Below, piece by piece: positions 11,348-22,487 of a stretch of 64,000 nucleotides of DNA. Source of the stretch: Aplidium turbinatum. Its lineage: Eukaryota > Chordata > Ascidiacea > Aplousobranchia > Polyclinidae. The stretch covers positions 7,576,501 to 7,640,500 of the forward strand of contig OU964924.1 in the NCBI GenBank assembly GCA_918807975.1, read 5' to 3'. Every line of letters begins with the position of its first letter. The first letter of the stretch is position 1. The position numbers and the translations under genes are program-made. The notes beneath the pieces were generated by a model, which was given only the letters and a program-made list of their open reading frames with translations, was not told the DNA's origin and searched no databases.

Positions 11348-12619
11348 TACCCACGAAAATATGTTGAGTGGCCAAAAGAAACACAACCACACATTAAAGG
11401 TGATTGATGCTTTGGTGTTGAAAAAAGGAAGTCGTAATGTGATGTGTAAACACGACACTTTGAATCTCTTTGTTCAATTTAAACTGCTTTTCAACAAGTG
11501 GGCCATTATCGGTCTTAACAAGGTATTGAAGAAAAACTTGTTGTAAGAAAAAACATTTCCTGGAGACAAAAAGATTCATCCGTCAGCGTATTGCTGGTAG
11601 AAATAACTTGAAGTTTAAAAGCAAAAACAACTCGTTTGGGTCCCATATTGCTTTCAAATTGCAAATTGAACGCAAGCAGCAGAACACAAAAATGAAGTTT
11701 TGTTTAAAATCAACCACATAAACATGACAGAAACAAAACCCAGTGTTTTACCCTCTCAGACACGACCATATTCATCAAGCATATCAAGAATAAATGTGGT
11801 TCTCTTACGTCATAAACGTGATATCAGATCAGCAATTTCTCCTGCACTCTTCAACCTTTGCAAGCACATTGAAAACTACAAACCAAATTTAACTTCAAAT
11901 AGAACAAAACTATTTCTCTGAAAAGAATTGCTACATATTCAATTTGAGCAATTCTAAAGGCATGTGATACCAATTACCAGTATTGGTTTTTAATGGATAT
12001 ACCTGAAACTACGCAAACAAAGTAATTTAACTGTGATTGTATTTGGAAACTGCAAGGCTTCGTAAATCTTTGACAGTGTTGGCCTTTTGTTATAACGCTT
12101 CAACATAGCTAGACGTTGAAAATATGCAAAAAAAAACGTTGCTTGTTTGGACCTAGACGTTATTTTCGTTTACCTCAAAGAAAACCAAACCTACAAATGC
12201 AATCGTGCGTTACATAATCAGGATTTAATTAAAAGAGTTGCTGGGTGAAAAAGCGAGCAACGAAACGCCCTTTTTCCATTATACAATGTCGCCAATGTTG
12301 TTAAAAACAACAAAATTTGGTAATTGGCAAATTAATTTCTAAAGTCTTTGTTTGTGCAACGATAAAGCTTTGTTTTCGACAACATGGTAACAAACCACAA
12401 AGCAACAGAAGTCCAAAAATCAACCATTAAAAACTGATCTAATCCTTCTAAGAGATCAATGCAAGATAGAAATTGCCAACCTGTGCATTTTTGCTAAAAT
12501 TTCATCATTACTAACTAAACCTATCGGTTTTCACACATTTCAATTATTTTTGCCGAGTGAAGTGATTTAATACGGTAGTTTTCTTACGCTTGAGCCGGTG
12601 ACCCCTGTGATTTATCTTT
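11348..12619. other. No gene seen
   Basis: AT-rich sequence without convincing exons. A weak half of the palindromic MITE core (AGACGTTGAAAATATGC) lies near 12112. Confidence 0.4.
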
Positions 12620-15600
12620 TTACCACCCTTGGCTGCCGATGCTGACCAGCTGCCAGATAATAGTCAAGCGCAACTTATATACAGTTTTTAAACGATTTGT
12701 TACACTCACCGGCACAGGGGAACTCTTTCGCCTGGGAGTGCGTGGGGAACCTGGTCTGTTCGCAGCAGTCTGAAAGAAAACGATGATCAGACAATTTTAA
12801 GTCGATAGGAAATGATGCTCATTTTTATACCAGGATGTGTTGATAAAAATATGGACTAAACCTGCAGTCTTAGCAAGACAAGCAGTTTGAACGCAGACGT
12901 TAGTTTAAGAGAATCAGTTACGTACAATGTCGTCTTAAACTATTCCCTGCAAAGTTACACAAGGTAGGAATTAATAAAAGCGATTTGGAATATATACAAT
13001 AATCAAGTTGTTTGCAACCAAACAGGCATAGTAAAGTAAACGAAGATTGGCGAGCAGTGTACGTTAGGGCGGTGACTGGCGAAGATGAAAGCGTCTGCTT
13101 ACAACCGAGTTGTTCATATTTAAGTACCTTCGTGCCTCAATTGGCGGACCGCACGCAAGAAAAAACCTCATGAAAGATTCATTTGCACTCGATAACATAA
13201 ATGAACACAATGAGAATTGGCCACAGAAATTAAACTTTTCAAGTTAAAATTGGTTTAACTACCATAAAAATACGTTTGAACTCAAGTCAAGAATTTTGTT
13301 TGTTACAGTCAACCTGACGAAGCCACCGACCTTAGTATGAGGTGGTGCTGTTCTTAAGTTTGTAAGTCCTGGCTTTGTGGTTGCGAGTGCTTCAGAGTGC
13401 TCCGTGTCTTCATTGTGCTGCTGGTTAAGCCGTTTGGCAACCTATTATTTACAGCTTGTAAGTAGATTAAGCGTATAGTGATATGCGTGCAAACAAAGGT
13501 AAAAACATCAACGTTTTTATTGGAATGTTCATTGTCACCCTCCGACAATGCAATAATTTCAGAATCAACTCCAAATACGACGAATGTTTTCGATTTCAGA
13601 TCCTAGCAAAATTCGTAATTTTTACAGTGAATCAACATTTGCAGATGTTGATCAATGTAACAATGACGGATCTTGCTGTCTGGGTAGTTTCACTTACTTG
13701 ACTTTACATCGCAGAGCATAAAAAGGGTACGACATTGAGCAACAAAAACTATGAATTCGCTGCTTTAAAACACAAATCACCAGTAGCAGCCAACGCTATG
13801 GAGTTAGACAAAACCACCCGTTTACGACTTCTCCAGTTTTCAAAAATCAATTGTCGATACGCCAACACCCCTCAACTCTACATTCAAGCTCACAACTTAC
13901 CATCGGCCCTTTTTGTCTAATTTTATGCAATATGGAATCATTTGCCGAAGCTGTAGGAATGTTAGACAAAGGAGAGGTGCTTGTGGCAACATCAGTACTG
14001 GTGGTTCCACCAGAAACAACAGGCGTTGAAGAAACTGTAAAACACAATTCGCAAAATTATCCTGAAACAGGATTATGCATCAGGGTCAAAACCATGGAAG
14101 TTTGACTGTAATTACCGTTTGAGGCTTCAGAGTTGCCGAGCGAAGTTTCTGGCTTGTCTTTCTTTGGTGTTGGACGTGAATGTAAAGTTTGTTTGTAGTG
14201 CTGTCGTAATTTCTCTCTGAAGTTGCTTGAAGGCAATCCTGTAGCACTTGTAGCAGTCGGATTATGGCTAGCAGAATGAGAAACTTTGTCAGCAAATCGG
14301 GTGTTAACCTTTTCTTCCGACAAGGATTTCTCACCAGGTGGATTCACAGGTTTGCTAGTCTTTTCAAGAATTGCTTTCTTGAGAGGTTTGCTTTTGCCTG
14401 ATGGTACATTCATTTCTTTTGTGAGAACATTTTCAAGAACTTGTCGAGCAGAAGATGACATTTGCATTTGCATCGCCCGTGATCTCGCTTTTCCTGGATG
14501 GTAGTTCACAGGGTGTCTTCTGTCGACTTCTATTCCAGGCTTCTGATTGGGTGGAGACGATGAACACTTAGTGTGAGGTCTACCGCCGTGTGCATAACGA
14601 GAACTAAAACCTTCAGACGAAATAGCGTCTGACTTTCTCGAATGACGCGCAAGAAGCTCCTCTTTGCTACCTTGATAGGATGCACTTGGGTTTGCCGATT
14701 TATCAGAACTTGGTCCAACAGTCTAGTAACATAAACAATAATATGTAAAAAAGACTCACATGAATATGATTAATAATATAATATATTCCAAAAGTTGTTG
14801 GTAAACGTTTTATAAGCAAAATTCATACTTGTAAGCTTTCACAGTAATAAAAATCCTGCCACAGCCTGTACTTTTTTACTTTTTTAATTCTCTTACATTG
14901 ACCTCATTACTTTTGGCAACTCCTAAAGAGAAAACAGTGCCTGTGAGAAACAAACGTTTAGGTGAGAAACCAAACATGATACGAATTTATTTTTCAACTG
15001 TGATCAGGAGCCAGCAAATCAGTCCTTTTTCAAACGTTGATTCAATGTACAAAATGATTGATTTGAGAGCTGGGATGCACTTGGACTGTTTGCAGGCACG
15101 GAATGGCCCGTTTCGGTGAGTCCGATTTGGTGAGTTCCCTATTCGGTGAGAACCTTTTTCGGAGAGTTCACTATTCGGTGATTTGAATTGAATTTTTTTT
15201 TAATTATTATATCGGGTACCGCCTATCATTGCCGTTTTAGGGTTAGGGGTTGTGGTTAGGGTCTTATTGCAACGTTTAGCCATGTTAAAACGATGTAAAA
15301 GCGGCAATGATAATTAGGCTACGAACTACAATACCCGATAATTTTCAAAAAAAGTTCATCACCATCAACAAACATTCACACATCACAGCATGCCTGTTTA
15401 AAAAACTGCTGGAGCAAAATTTTAGAACTGAAGGTTTTGAAGACAGGTTTTTTGTAAATTGGAAATCTTTGCTCTCACGTAGCTTAGCACTAGCGATTTA
15501 CCACAAGCACAATTACAAAAGCAATCTTTGGAATGGAATAGTTCTACTTTGCAATGGAAACAAGTTTCAAGGTTGCATCAAGTGAGCCATTAAAAACATA

Positions 15601-16584
15601 TGGTCATCTCAGTGTCATTGATAGATGGCCCAGATACTAATGGCTCACCAATATCAAGTGAGCCATTAAAAAACATATGGTCATCTCAGTGTCATTGATA
15701 GATGGCCCAGATACTTCATACCAAAAAAGTTATATACCCAAATAATTACAACCAACACGTCAATCAATCAAGTCTATTTCAGCATAGCCCCACATTCAGT
15801 TGTACAATAGCAGAAATCTCAGGTTGTACTTTTTGCAAGGACAGTTAAAATGTATTAATTATGCAAAAGCTATAAAAAATGGGCACACCAGCTTACAGAT
15901 ACTTTTGCATACGATAATCTAATGGCAACATTTAATAAATAGCAACAAAGATGGGCTCTCCATAAAGTTTGCCCTCTCAAACCCAAATAAATCACTGTTA
16001 TTGATTATGGCATTATGTGAATGAAGGAATTGTAGCATCACATCCACACTTATTTGTTATTTATTCAGTCATTTCAGGCCGTTACACTGATGAGTGATGA
16101 CCCAGTCATTGATCTACCATACACCATCTTGTTAAAAAAAAGATTCTTTGTACCATAACAAACTGGTTTGGCATGTGGGTGATCTGTTATTAAATTTATA
16201 TTTTATTATTACTTTTGTAAATTTACATGCCAATCCAGTTTCAAATTAATGTCACCAGTACTGTACAGTGTACATGTTATACAACGATGTTACCTGGGTT
16301 GAAAGTCTGGCTTCATTGTCTCCATGAGGGTTTTCGACTTTCCACAGTAACTTTTGTTTATCAGTTCCAGCAGAAGTTGGCAATTTTTTAGTAGACGGCA
16401 TAGACCTCCGATTAACTTTTTTGGTAAATTGCCGCTTCATTGTTTCCAGGCGACTGTTATAGACTTTTCGTTGTTGTCCAGGTGTATCAACTACATCCCC
16501 TCCAGAATAGTCTTTACCATGCAATACAACATTGGATTTACTCCCACTTGGCATTGAAAGGCTCTCAGCATTGCTGTCTTCCAT
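12620..16584 (-). CDS. Hypothetical basic Ser/Thr/Pro-rich protein, five exons
   Basis: I do not recognise the family. Five exons join in frame with GT-AG borders: 16294-16584 (start ATG at 16584; the exon's acceptor is at 16593-16594), 14116-14722, 13901-14034, 12710-12769 and 12620-12649 (stop TAA at 12620-12622). Together they encode about 373 residues. The protein is rich in Ser, Thr, Pro and Lys, with basic clusters such as FTKKVNRRS and KSKPLKKAIL and proline-directed sites in exon 4 (GSPRTPRRKSSPVP). It has no membrane segment or signal peptide, so a nuclear or cytoskeletal protein is plausible; that is inference. The last exon is the least certain: another frame there (KGGKKINHRGHRLKRKK) is also open and basic, and would need a different junction. 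Extra micro-exons between 14722 and 16294 are possible. Confidence 0.62.
13597..13682. repeat. Copy of the palindromic MITE
   Basis: It begins CAGATCCTAGCAAAATT, ends CGGATCTTGCTGTCTGG, and has the central near palindrome AATCAACATTTGCAGATGTT. It lies in an intron of the 12.6-16.6 kb gene. Confidence 0.6.
15011..15074. repeat. Degenerate palindromic MITE
   Basis: CCAGCAAATCAGT at the left, AACGTTGATTCAATGTAC in the middle and GATTTGAGAGCTGG at the right resemble the MITE family. It lies in an intron of the same gene. Confidence 0.35.
15112..15190 (+). repeat. Short spaced repeat of TTCGGTGAG
   Basis: Five imperfect copies of TTCGGTGAG spaced about 16-18 bp apart. A few dozen bases on (about 15229-15262) there is a degenerate TTAGGG-like run. 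Intronic in the 12.6-16.6 kb gene. No function can be read from it. Confidence 0.5.
15577..15715 (+). repeat. Near-perfect 62-bp direct repeat
   Basis: Copy 1 (15577-15638) and copy 2 (15653-15715) differ by a single inserted A. The 14-bp spacer holds AATGGCTCACC, the reverse complement of the start of each copy. The duplication is recent and lies in an intron. Confidence 0.8.
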
Positions 16585-16592
16585 GTCTCTTA

Positions 16593-17436
16593 CTGCAGAG
16601 TTAGCCAAAACAACAACCAAATTCAAGATTACTCAAATACCTTCACACCCAACATAGTTAGATACCAGTGCCTGTTCAGGTATTCTTATTCCTCATCTGA
16701 AAAAAATTTTAATTATAAATGCTGGTTAAATAGCACCACATCAAAAACAATGATCACAAAACTCATAGGATTTAAGTGCAATAATCCGACATATATACAA
16801 CCTTTTTCCCATGCTGCCAATTACCATTGCAACTGTTTAATTTTTACAACTCAACACTAGTTTTTACATTGTTGTCAAAATTTTTATGCCAATTGTTCAA
16901 TGCAGTTTTTTGATATTTGTGTTTCTTAAACAGTTTTTCAGAGTTGACATCAAGAACATCATATAAAATGACTACTTAATCAGCTACCACACAATACCTT
17001 TAACTTTTATAGCACATAAATTCACTAAATTGGTTGTTGATAAACCATTGCACTAATAGAACGTATTTGGTTTTCAATACTTTGCAACCTACTTATAGAT
17101 TGCACTACCGTACTTCTCCAATTGCATGCAATTTTTTTACTCTGTAGTCTACCACAGTGATTATTGACAAATGCATTACCAAAGCTTTGACACACACAAA
17201 GTCACTGCAATGAGCCTCATCACAGGAGTCAACAGACGTTTTAGCTACTGGCTGGTTTTTAGTTTGAAGTTTCAGCTTAAATGTGTGCAGTCTCAAATGA
17301 TCCAATTATCTGTATAGTCTATTGAATATAATTGCTAATTGTTTTAACGTTTGTCATATCCACGACAAATCTTTAATCTATACAATATGTAACTGGTCTA
17401 CAACACCTCTTCCTAAACTTCTCTTTTCTCTATTTA
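16593..17436. other. Upstream of the 12.6-16.6 kb gene, no clear exon
   Basis: It probably contains 5' leader exon(s) of the minus-strand gene, because the ATG exon is preceded by a good acceptor (TCTGCAG at 16593-16598). I cannot place them. A minus-strand open frame at 17105-17305 ends in a GTAATG donor-like site but has no good acceptor. Confidence 0.35.
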
Positions 17437-17715
17437 TTAAGGAAGTGGCTACATTTACGGCGCAGAGGTCTAGAAAAAGGTAGAAGCGACAAAAAGCGGA
17501 TGTTATAGGCTAGCGTGCATGATACCGAAACAGGACAATCAGTTTAAAATATGGCACGGCCGTAAGCCCGTAACACCTTAATAAATTTTTTATAAATTTA
17601 AAACGAAGAGGAAAAAAAGGCTAGCGACTTTTTCTAAATTCATAAAAATTTTAGGTGTTACGACCGTGCCATATTTTAAACTGATTATCCTGCTTTGCTA
17701 TCATGCATGCTATAA
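17437..17715. repeat. Inverted pair of dispersed repeat A
   Basis: The left arm (17437-17578, minus orientation) and right arm (about 17651-17713, plus) are complementary over about 65 bp, e.g. ATATGGCACGGCCGTAA against CGACCGTGCCATATT. The same unit recurs at 20951-21057, 22488-22655 and 28932-29098. It holds the landmark TCTAGAAAAAGGTAGAAGCG. Confidence 0.7.
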
Positions 17716-17717
17716 CC

Positions 17718-18404
17718 AGTGGCGTACGGTATAGCCAGAAAAAAAATTTGGGGGGGCCAAATATTTAATGAATTGAAGAGAACGACAAAGTATTTGATTT
17801 AAGACATCGCCACCTGTGCAATGGCGTATCCTGGTGGCTTAAGCAAGGGAAGCAATAAAGCTGTTGGGGGTTTAGAGCGTGCCGAAGGCACGCTCTAGGG
17901 GGGTCCGGGGGCATGCTCTCCCAGAAAAGTTTTGCAAAATTACACTCAAATAATGGATTATAGCGCTTTCTGGAAACACTTTCAGGGTAATATTTGTATG
18001 AAATTTATTAGCAGATAAACAGCTATTAACTTATTAAAGGTAGCTGTTACACACAAACGGGCAAAAACTGCGGCTAAAATTAGAGAACAAAAAAAACTGC
18101 ACAAAAACCCAACAGAGTAAGCGATTCTGAAATTGCTTCCACAAATTAGTTAAAAGAAGCATAAATCGGGTAAACTTTGCGCGATTTACGATTTGCAAAA
18201 TTTATTGGTGTCTTTCTGTGTGTCTAAAACAAGTCCTGGGAGTTGTTAATAATCAGATGTCTTTTAGAAAACAATATAAATTTATACAAATTATATTAAG
18301 AGCTAGTTGAGCACTCTCTTTTGATACAAACATTATATATATTATATTTTCAACAAAGGGTTCAACTTCGGAATCCAAACTTTGAAAAATTGGGGGGGGG
18401 GGCA
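17718..18404. mobile_element. DNA-transposon debris with G-rich ends
   Basis: It begins CAGTGGCGTACGG, a hAT-like end, and holds G-runs and a perfect 11-bp hairpin at 17873-17897 (TAGAGCGTGCC, loop GAA). The sequence after it (GGGGGTCCGGGGGCATGC) is of a kind common in invertebrate transposons. The far end is unclear. Confidence 0.35.
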
Positions 18405-18616
18405 TGGCCCCTTTCGTGCAAGAAGCAATGGGCAACAACCATGAGAGGAGCTTCGTTTTTTACTAAAGCAGCAAATCCGGGTTTGTTCCCAAGCATAGCT
18501 GGTGCTCTATCCGTGCATATAACTTAGAACAAAGTATATCTTTTTTCTCCAAAATTCATCAAGGTAATCACGGACCCCCAAGGGGTCCGCGAACCCCAGG
18601 TTGGGAACCACTGCTT
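18405..18616 (-). mobile_element. hAT transposase fragment with one terminal repeat
   Basis: On the minus strand the end CAGTGGTTCCCAACCTGG (ending at about 18613) is a classic hAT terminus. Inside, at about 18420-18520, the frame reads TDRAPAMLG...GFAALVK...VVAHCFLH, matching the ZBED5/Buster-type hAT transposase core. It is truncated on its 3' side by G-rich sequence. Confidence 0.7.
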
Positions 18617-18732
18617 TAAAGCATAGCCTATGCGAAGTTTCTATGAATTAAACATGATTTTGTTCCGACATAAATTTACAGAGCCTTTACATTTCTAATA
18701 ATTTACTTGAAAACAAAAGCAAAGTAGGTTAC

Positions 18733-18900
18733 GGTCAGTAGCGTATTTAGGGGGGAGGATAAGGGGCGATGGCCCCCCCCTAATGATCAGGTAAAATAAA
18801 TTAAAAACATATAAGTTACAAATTTTGCAAAAAAAGTTGTAGCACAAGACATAATTGCTTGAATGATTCATCCTAGCGCGGGGAGGGGGGGTATAGGCTA
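18733..18900. mobile_element. Possible hAT-type end with C/G runs
   Basis: CAGTAGCGTATTTAGGGGGG followed by GGCGATGGCCCCCCCC resembles a transposon terminus found in many invertebrates. There is no coding content and the other end was not fixed. Confidence 0.3.
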
Positions 18901-19026
18901 CTTTTGCGATGTAATTTGCCAATAATATTCTGAGTTTCCAAATCAACTTCTAGTTTAATCTTGATTACAGTAAGTTAAAAATATTTAATTAAGCAAGCAA
19001 TCACTAGTAGGCCTATACACTGCATA

Positions 19027-19480
19027 CAGTGGCGGCTCGTCTAATGGTGCTGCAGCACAACAAATAAGCTCCTGCAACGACCAACATATAGGCTACGGTA
19101 CGTTGAATTCTGCAATGGTGAATGTTAGAAGCTAAACGTAACTGTGTTGCAAGACCTAAGGGGCGATAATAGGCTTTTTCACCAACCTTTTGGCAAGGCT
19201 TGCTCAGTTTTTGGCGAAGAAATCCGAATGCCCCGGAGAGCGCCTAGACAACAACATCAACCCAACATTCCAGCTGAAACTTGGGAGATCTATTTCAATC
19301 GAACAGTTTTTCTTCCTTTTCTTGACAATTGCATGGCACAAATTCACGAGAGATTCAATGAGCACTGCTTGCTAGCTTTTAAAGTCAGCACATTTCTGCC
19401 TTCATTGATTCATGAAGATGAGGACTGCCGATCGACGAGATTTTCGAATTCTACCATGAAATGCTGGATGTTGAACTAAG
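19027..19480 (+). mobile_element. hAT transposon fragment (ZMYM1-like transposase)
   Basis: It starts with a hAT-like end, CAGTGGCGGCTCGTC. Downstream the frame reads PRRAPRQQHQ...YFNRTVFLPFLD...QIHERF, typical of the middle of DUF4371/ZMYM1-type hAT transposases. The frame stops at 19480 and the rest is lost. It is abutted directly by a piggyBac-like tail. Confidence 0.65.
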
Positions 19481-19484
19481 CAAT

Positions 19485-19765
19485 TGCTTTGCAGCTACTA
19501 TTGAATTGCGAAGATCCAACTAGGAAAAGAGCTTGCTGGATTACCAGCTTCGACTTCAATATCAACAAGACATTTAAATTCGCAACAAAATAAAAAAAAC
19601 AGCTGTAGAAGATCAGGCGCCAAAATCAAAGAAGACTAGATGCTATCTTTGCGAAAGACACAAACACCAAAAATGCAGACAATTCTGTGCTACTTGCAAA
19701 TTCAACGTTTGCCGCGAATATTCATTGCAAATCATTTGCAATGAATACGATAATATATAAACTCA
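19485..19765 (+). mobile_element. piggyBac transposase C-terminal fragment
   Basis: A decayed frame ends in a Cys-rich finger of the piggyBac type: RCYLC...CRQFCATCKFNVC followed by ICNEY, at about 19636-19750. It is preceded by basic linker sequence (APKSKKT). The fragment is short and interrupted, and the call rests on the finger alone. Confidence 0.55.
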
Positions 19766-19935
19766 CAATATTTCTTGTGAACTAATATGTAGGCCTAATA
19801 TGCGTTTTTTAGCCAAACCTCTCAATAGTTTGACCATTGCTCAAAAATAGACCAATTCCGTACGAGTTTGGTTTGTGCATGGGTTACTGTATATCGTTTA
19901 AGTTTTTGGCAGCCGATTGTAGCATCGAATAGACA

Positions 19936-19982
19936 GCGATAGACACGTGTTTCGCCCATGAGGCTGGGCTCATCAGTATCGC
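19936..19982 (-). ncRNA. Type I hammerhead ribozyme
   Basis: Minus-strand copy with every conserved element. Stem I is GCGATA paired with TATCGC. The core is CTGATGA. Stem II is GCCC/GGGC with an 8-base loop, followed by GAAA. Stem III is the self-complementary ACACGTGT, and then the cleavage base C (19942). Stem III has no loop, so efficient cleavage would be expected in a dimer, as known for the short-stem-III hammerheads of animal retroelements. Confidence 0.85.
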
Positions 19983-20302
19983 ACCGTATTCTTGCCACTT
20001 GAGTAATCGACCGCCGCTTTACCAGTCAGTTTAACTCTTATCTTTGTGGAAAGAAAGAGCCAACAAAACCAGCACGTGCCAGGGGTAGGTCAATGTGAAG
20101 AAAGGCGTTCTTCCCGGCTATCAGCACAGGGCTGATTACTCACTAGCACAGCGAGCAGCAGTAACGCTTCGCTAACCAGAACGGTATAGCTTCCACGCTG
20201 GCCATTGAGACCTCCAATAAACGTTTAAGTTTTTGGCAGCCGATTGTAGCATCGAATAGACAGCGATAGACACGTCGATTACTCAAGTGGCAAGAATACG
20301 GT

Positions 20303-20349
20303 GCGATACTGATGAGCCCAGCCTCATGGGCGAAACACGTGTCTATCGC
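20303..20349 (+). ncRNA. Type I hammerhead ribozyme
   Basis: Stem I 20303-20308 pairs with 20344-20349. CTGATGA is at 20309-20315, stem II at 20316-20319 with 20328-20331, GAAA at 20332-20335, and the palindromic stem III at 20335-20342. Predicted cleavage is after C20343 (a GUC site). All core bases are present and the sequence matches the minus-strand copy at 19936-19982. Confidence 0.87.
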
Positions 20350-20950
20350 TGTCTATTCGATGCTACAATCGGCTGCCAAAAACTTAAACGTTTATTGGAG
20401 GTCTCAATGGCTAGCGTGGAAGCTATACCGTTCTGGTTAGCGAAGCGTTACTGCTGCTCGCTGTGCTAGTGAGTAATCAGCTTTGTGCTGATAGCCGGGA
20501 AGAACGCCTTTCTTCACATGTATATCGTTTGTTAAGTTTCGAGTATTTTTGGTTTTTCTACGGTGTTTATAAGTTAAGATTTTTGTAGTCTGTGACGTCC
20601 TTTCCTATTGAGCTTTAATTTCATCATCGGAGCTGATTTTTTTTTGTCTAAAACAAGTACATTGAAACTTGGGGTCCAATGGACCCCAACGGTAAAACTT
20701 GCATATTTTTTTTTCGGTAGACAGAGGGTTAAAAATATAAAATCATTTGTTGTCTTAAGGAAGCGTGAGAAAAATAAGTTAAACGTTCAGTCAATCTGTT
20801 TTTGTTTTTTTTGGTAACTTTTGCTGCGTATGCCTATAGCCTACTCTACTGTAATGATCTAAAAACATGTAAAAAATTCTTCAAGCGTAAAGTTCTACTT
20901 GCTGGCGAAACGTGTCCTCTTTTTAGGCGATGAAAATATGGTAGGCCTAA

Positions 20951-21057
20951 TAACGTCCGTTCTTTGTCGCTTCTACCTTTTTCTAGACCTCTGCTGTGTT
21001 TGTCATATACTGTTTTTTCGTTGTGATGGTCAGAACTAAAAACAAACTAAACTGAAC
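20951..21057 (+). repeat. Dispersed repeat A, partial
   Basis: It matches 22535-22655, including TTTGTCGCTTCTACC, CTAGACCTCTGCT and the end GATGGTCAGAAC...AACTGAAC. Confidence 0.7.
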
Positions 21058-21119
21058 GGCCACAAAAATGCGTAGCCTAACGATTGAGTCACTTCGGGTT
21101 AGAATTTAGTTTAAAAAAA

Positions 21120-21205
21120 GAATCACCTCCTTGTGGTATCGAACTCACATCCTTGGGAGTAAGAATCAGACAAAAATCGCACGCGCCACCGACTCACTTG
21201 GCCAA
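21120..21205 (-). repeat. tRNA-like SINE head or tRNA relic
   Basis: On the minus strand there is an A-box-like TTGGCCAAGTGAGT, a long middle and a B-box-like GAGTTCGATACC at tRNA-like spacing (a Leu/Ser-size variable arm). The acceptor stem does not pair well, so I read it as a SINE head rather than a working tRNA gene. Confidence 0.45.
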
Positions 21206-21530
21206 GGCGGTTGAATTTAGAAGTTATATATTCACTTTTTCTTTCAAAGAGAAGGTGAAAAAAGAAAAAATACGCACCAGCGCGCATGCGCAGTAAAAGC
21301 GACGTAAAGATTAAAAAAAAGGCATGGAACGGCTGTATTTACGGCGCCGTAAACGTAGCCACTTCCATTTATTAACACAAAACACAGCTTTTTGACTAAA
21401 CCAATGCATGACAGTGTGATAATAGACAAACCGGGTGTGGAAGTTTCAACAAATAACGTTGAATTGTCTGTGATCCAAATCCCCTGCATGAACATAATTG
21501 ACTATCCCACAACATGACTCATATTTTAAA

Positions 21531-22282
21531 GGCAGTGGCTATTTGACCGGCTCCGGTCTTTGAATCTGAAACACTATTTGACCGGTCATGACGTCACTAC
21601 ATAAGCACTTTTTCTCTTTCAAAGCAAAAGACGATAAGCGCGTTAAGTTTTAAATTCAACACGTTTTCTTCAACTGAGTCCGTGGCGCATACGTAACGTC
21701 TCGGGCTGCCATTTTAGAGGGAATGAGTTCGATACTATCCGGAAGCGTTCTTTTTTTTTTTTAACTACAAAAGGATACAAACTGATATGAATGAATCAAC
21801 AAGTGAATAAAAAAGTTTCAAAACGAATTAAAAAAGTTTTTTCTAGTCTTTATTTTTAACAAATTCCTTTCATTTCTTAGCACAATTTCTCTGAAAAAAT
21901 CACACCTTCTAATAGGCTGTAAGATTACGTTTCGCTGAAGTCCGAAGTTAAAAATTAAATCCAGTCTCATTGTCGCACAACAATCAGTCAAGTTTCAAAT
22001 CATCATCTCAACCAACCCTTCAAGACAACTTTCCACTTTCAAAAAAAAAAAAAAAGAACGCTTCCGGATAGAACCGAACTCATTCCCTCTAGAATGGCAG
22101 CCCGAGACGTTACGTATGCGCCAAGGATTCAGTTGAAAAAAACGTGTTGAATTTAAAACTTAAGGCGCTTATCGTCTTTTGCTTTGAAAGAGAAAAAGAA
22201 AAAAGTGCTTATGTAGTGACGTCATGACCGGTCAAATAGTGTTTCAGATTCAAAGACCGGAGCCGGTCAAATAGCCACTGCC
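21531..22282. mobile_element. Non-autonomous long-TIR element, MULE-like
   Basis: A 752-bp element with terminal inverted repeats of about 235 bp each (21531-21765 and about 22045-22282). It starts GGCAGTGGCTATTTGACCGG. A perfect 9-bp duplication, TATTTTAAA, flanks it at 21522-21530 and 22283-22291. Long TIRs with a 9-bp duplication are the mark of Mutator-like elements. The roughly 280-bp centre has no long frame. A single arm recurs at 44868-45028 and the centre recurs, decayed, at 57880-58065. Confidence 0.82.
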
Positions 22283-22487
22283 TATTTTAAAACTTTGCTG
22301 TAAAGTTGCGTACCGTACCTCTGGACATTTTATACAATAAATGCAAAATGCAATAAATGTAGCGCTGTTAAATTATTGACATTCAATTATCTTATTTTTC
22401 ACAAGTTTGCTAAGTGGCTTTTTTTTCAAACTACTTCAGGCCAAGAGGCTTTATCTGTGGCCAGACTACTGGGCCAGCCTACAACAT

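Larger units (their letters stand above)
19891..20522. repeat. Inverted hammerhead-bearing repeat (retrozyme/PLE-like)
   Basis: A large head-to-head inverted repeat. The plus arm runs from about 20274 to 20522. The minus arm is a complete period of 327 bp between equivalent points 20268 and 19942, each just 3' of a hammerhead cleavage site. The body (e.g. 20386-20515 against 20092-20224) is nearly identical in both arms. A unit bounded by hammerhead cleavage sites is the layout of retrozymes and of the terminal repeats of Penelope-like elements. Related fragments occur at 25456-25560 and 56020-56420. Confidence 0.75.

Noticed and set aside
14897-14923. Micro-exon between TTTTCTCTTTAG and GTAAGA on the minus strand
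   Set aside because: Its length breaks the frame between the 16294 and 14722 exons. A 12-nt version using GTAATG would fit, but there is no other support.
15229-15262. Interstitial telomere
   Set aside because: Only two or three imperfect TTAGGG-like units; too short to claim more than resemblance.
17105-17305. Minus-strand coding exon of the 12.6-16.6 kb gene
   Set aside because: The frame is open and ends at a donor-like GTAATG, but there is no good acceptor and a stop lies just upstream.
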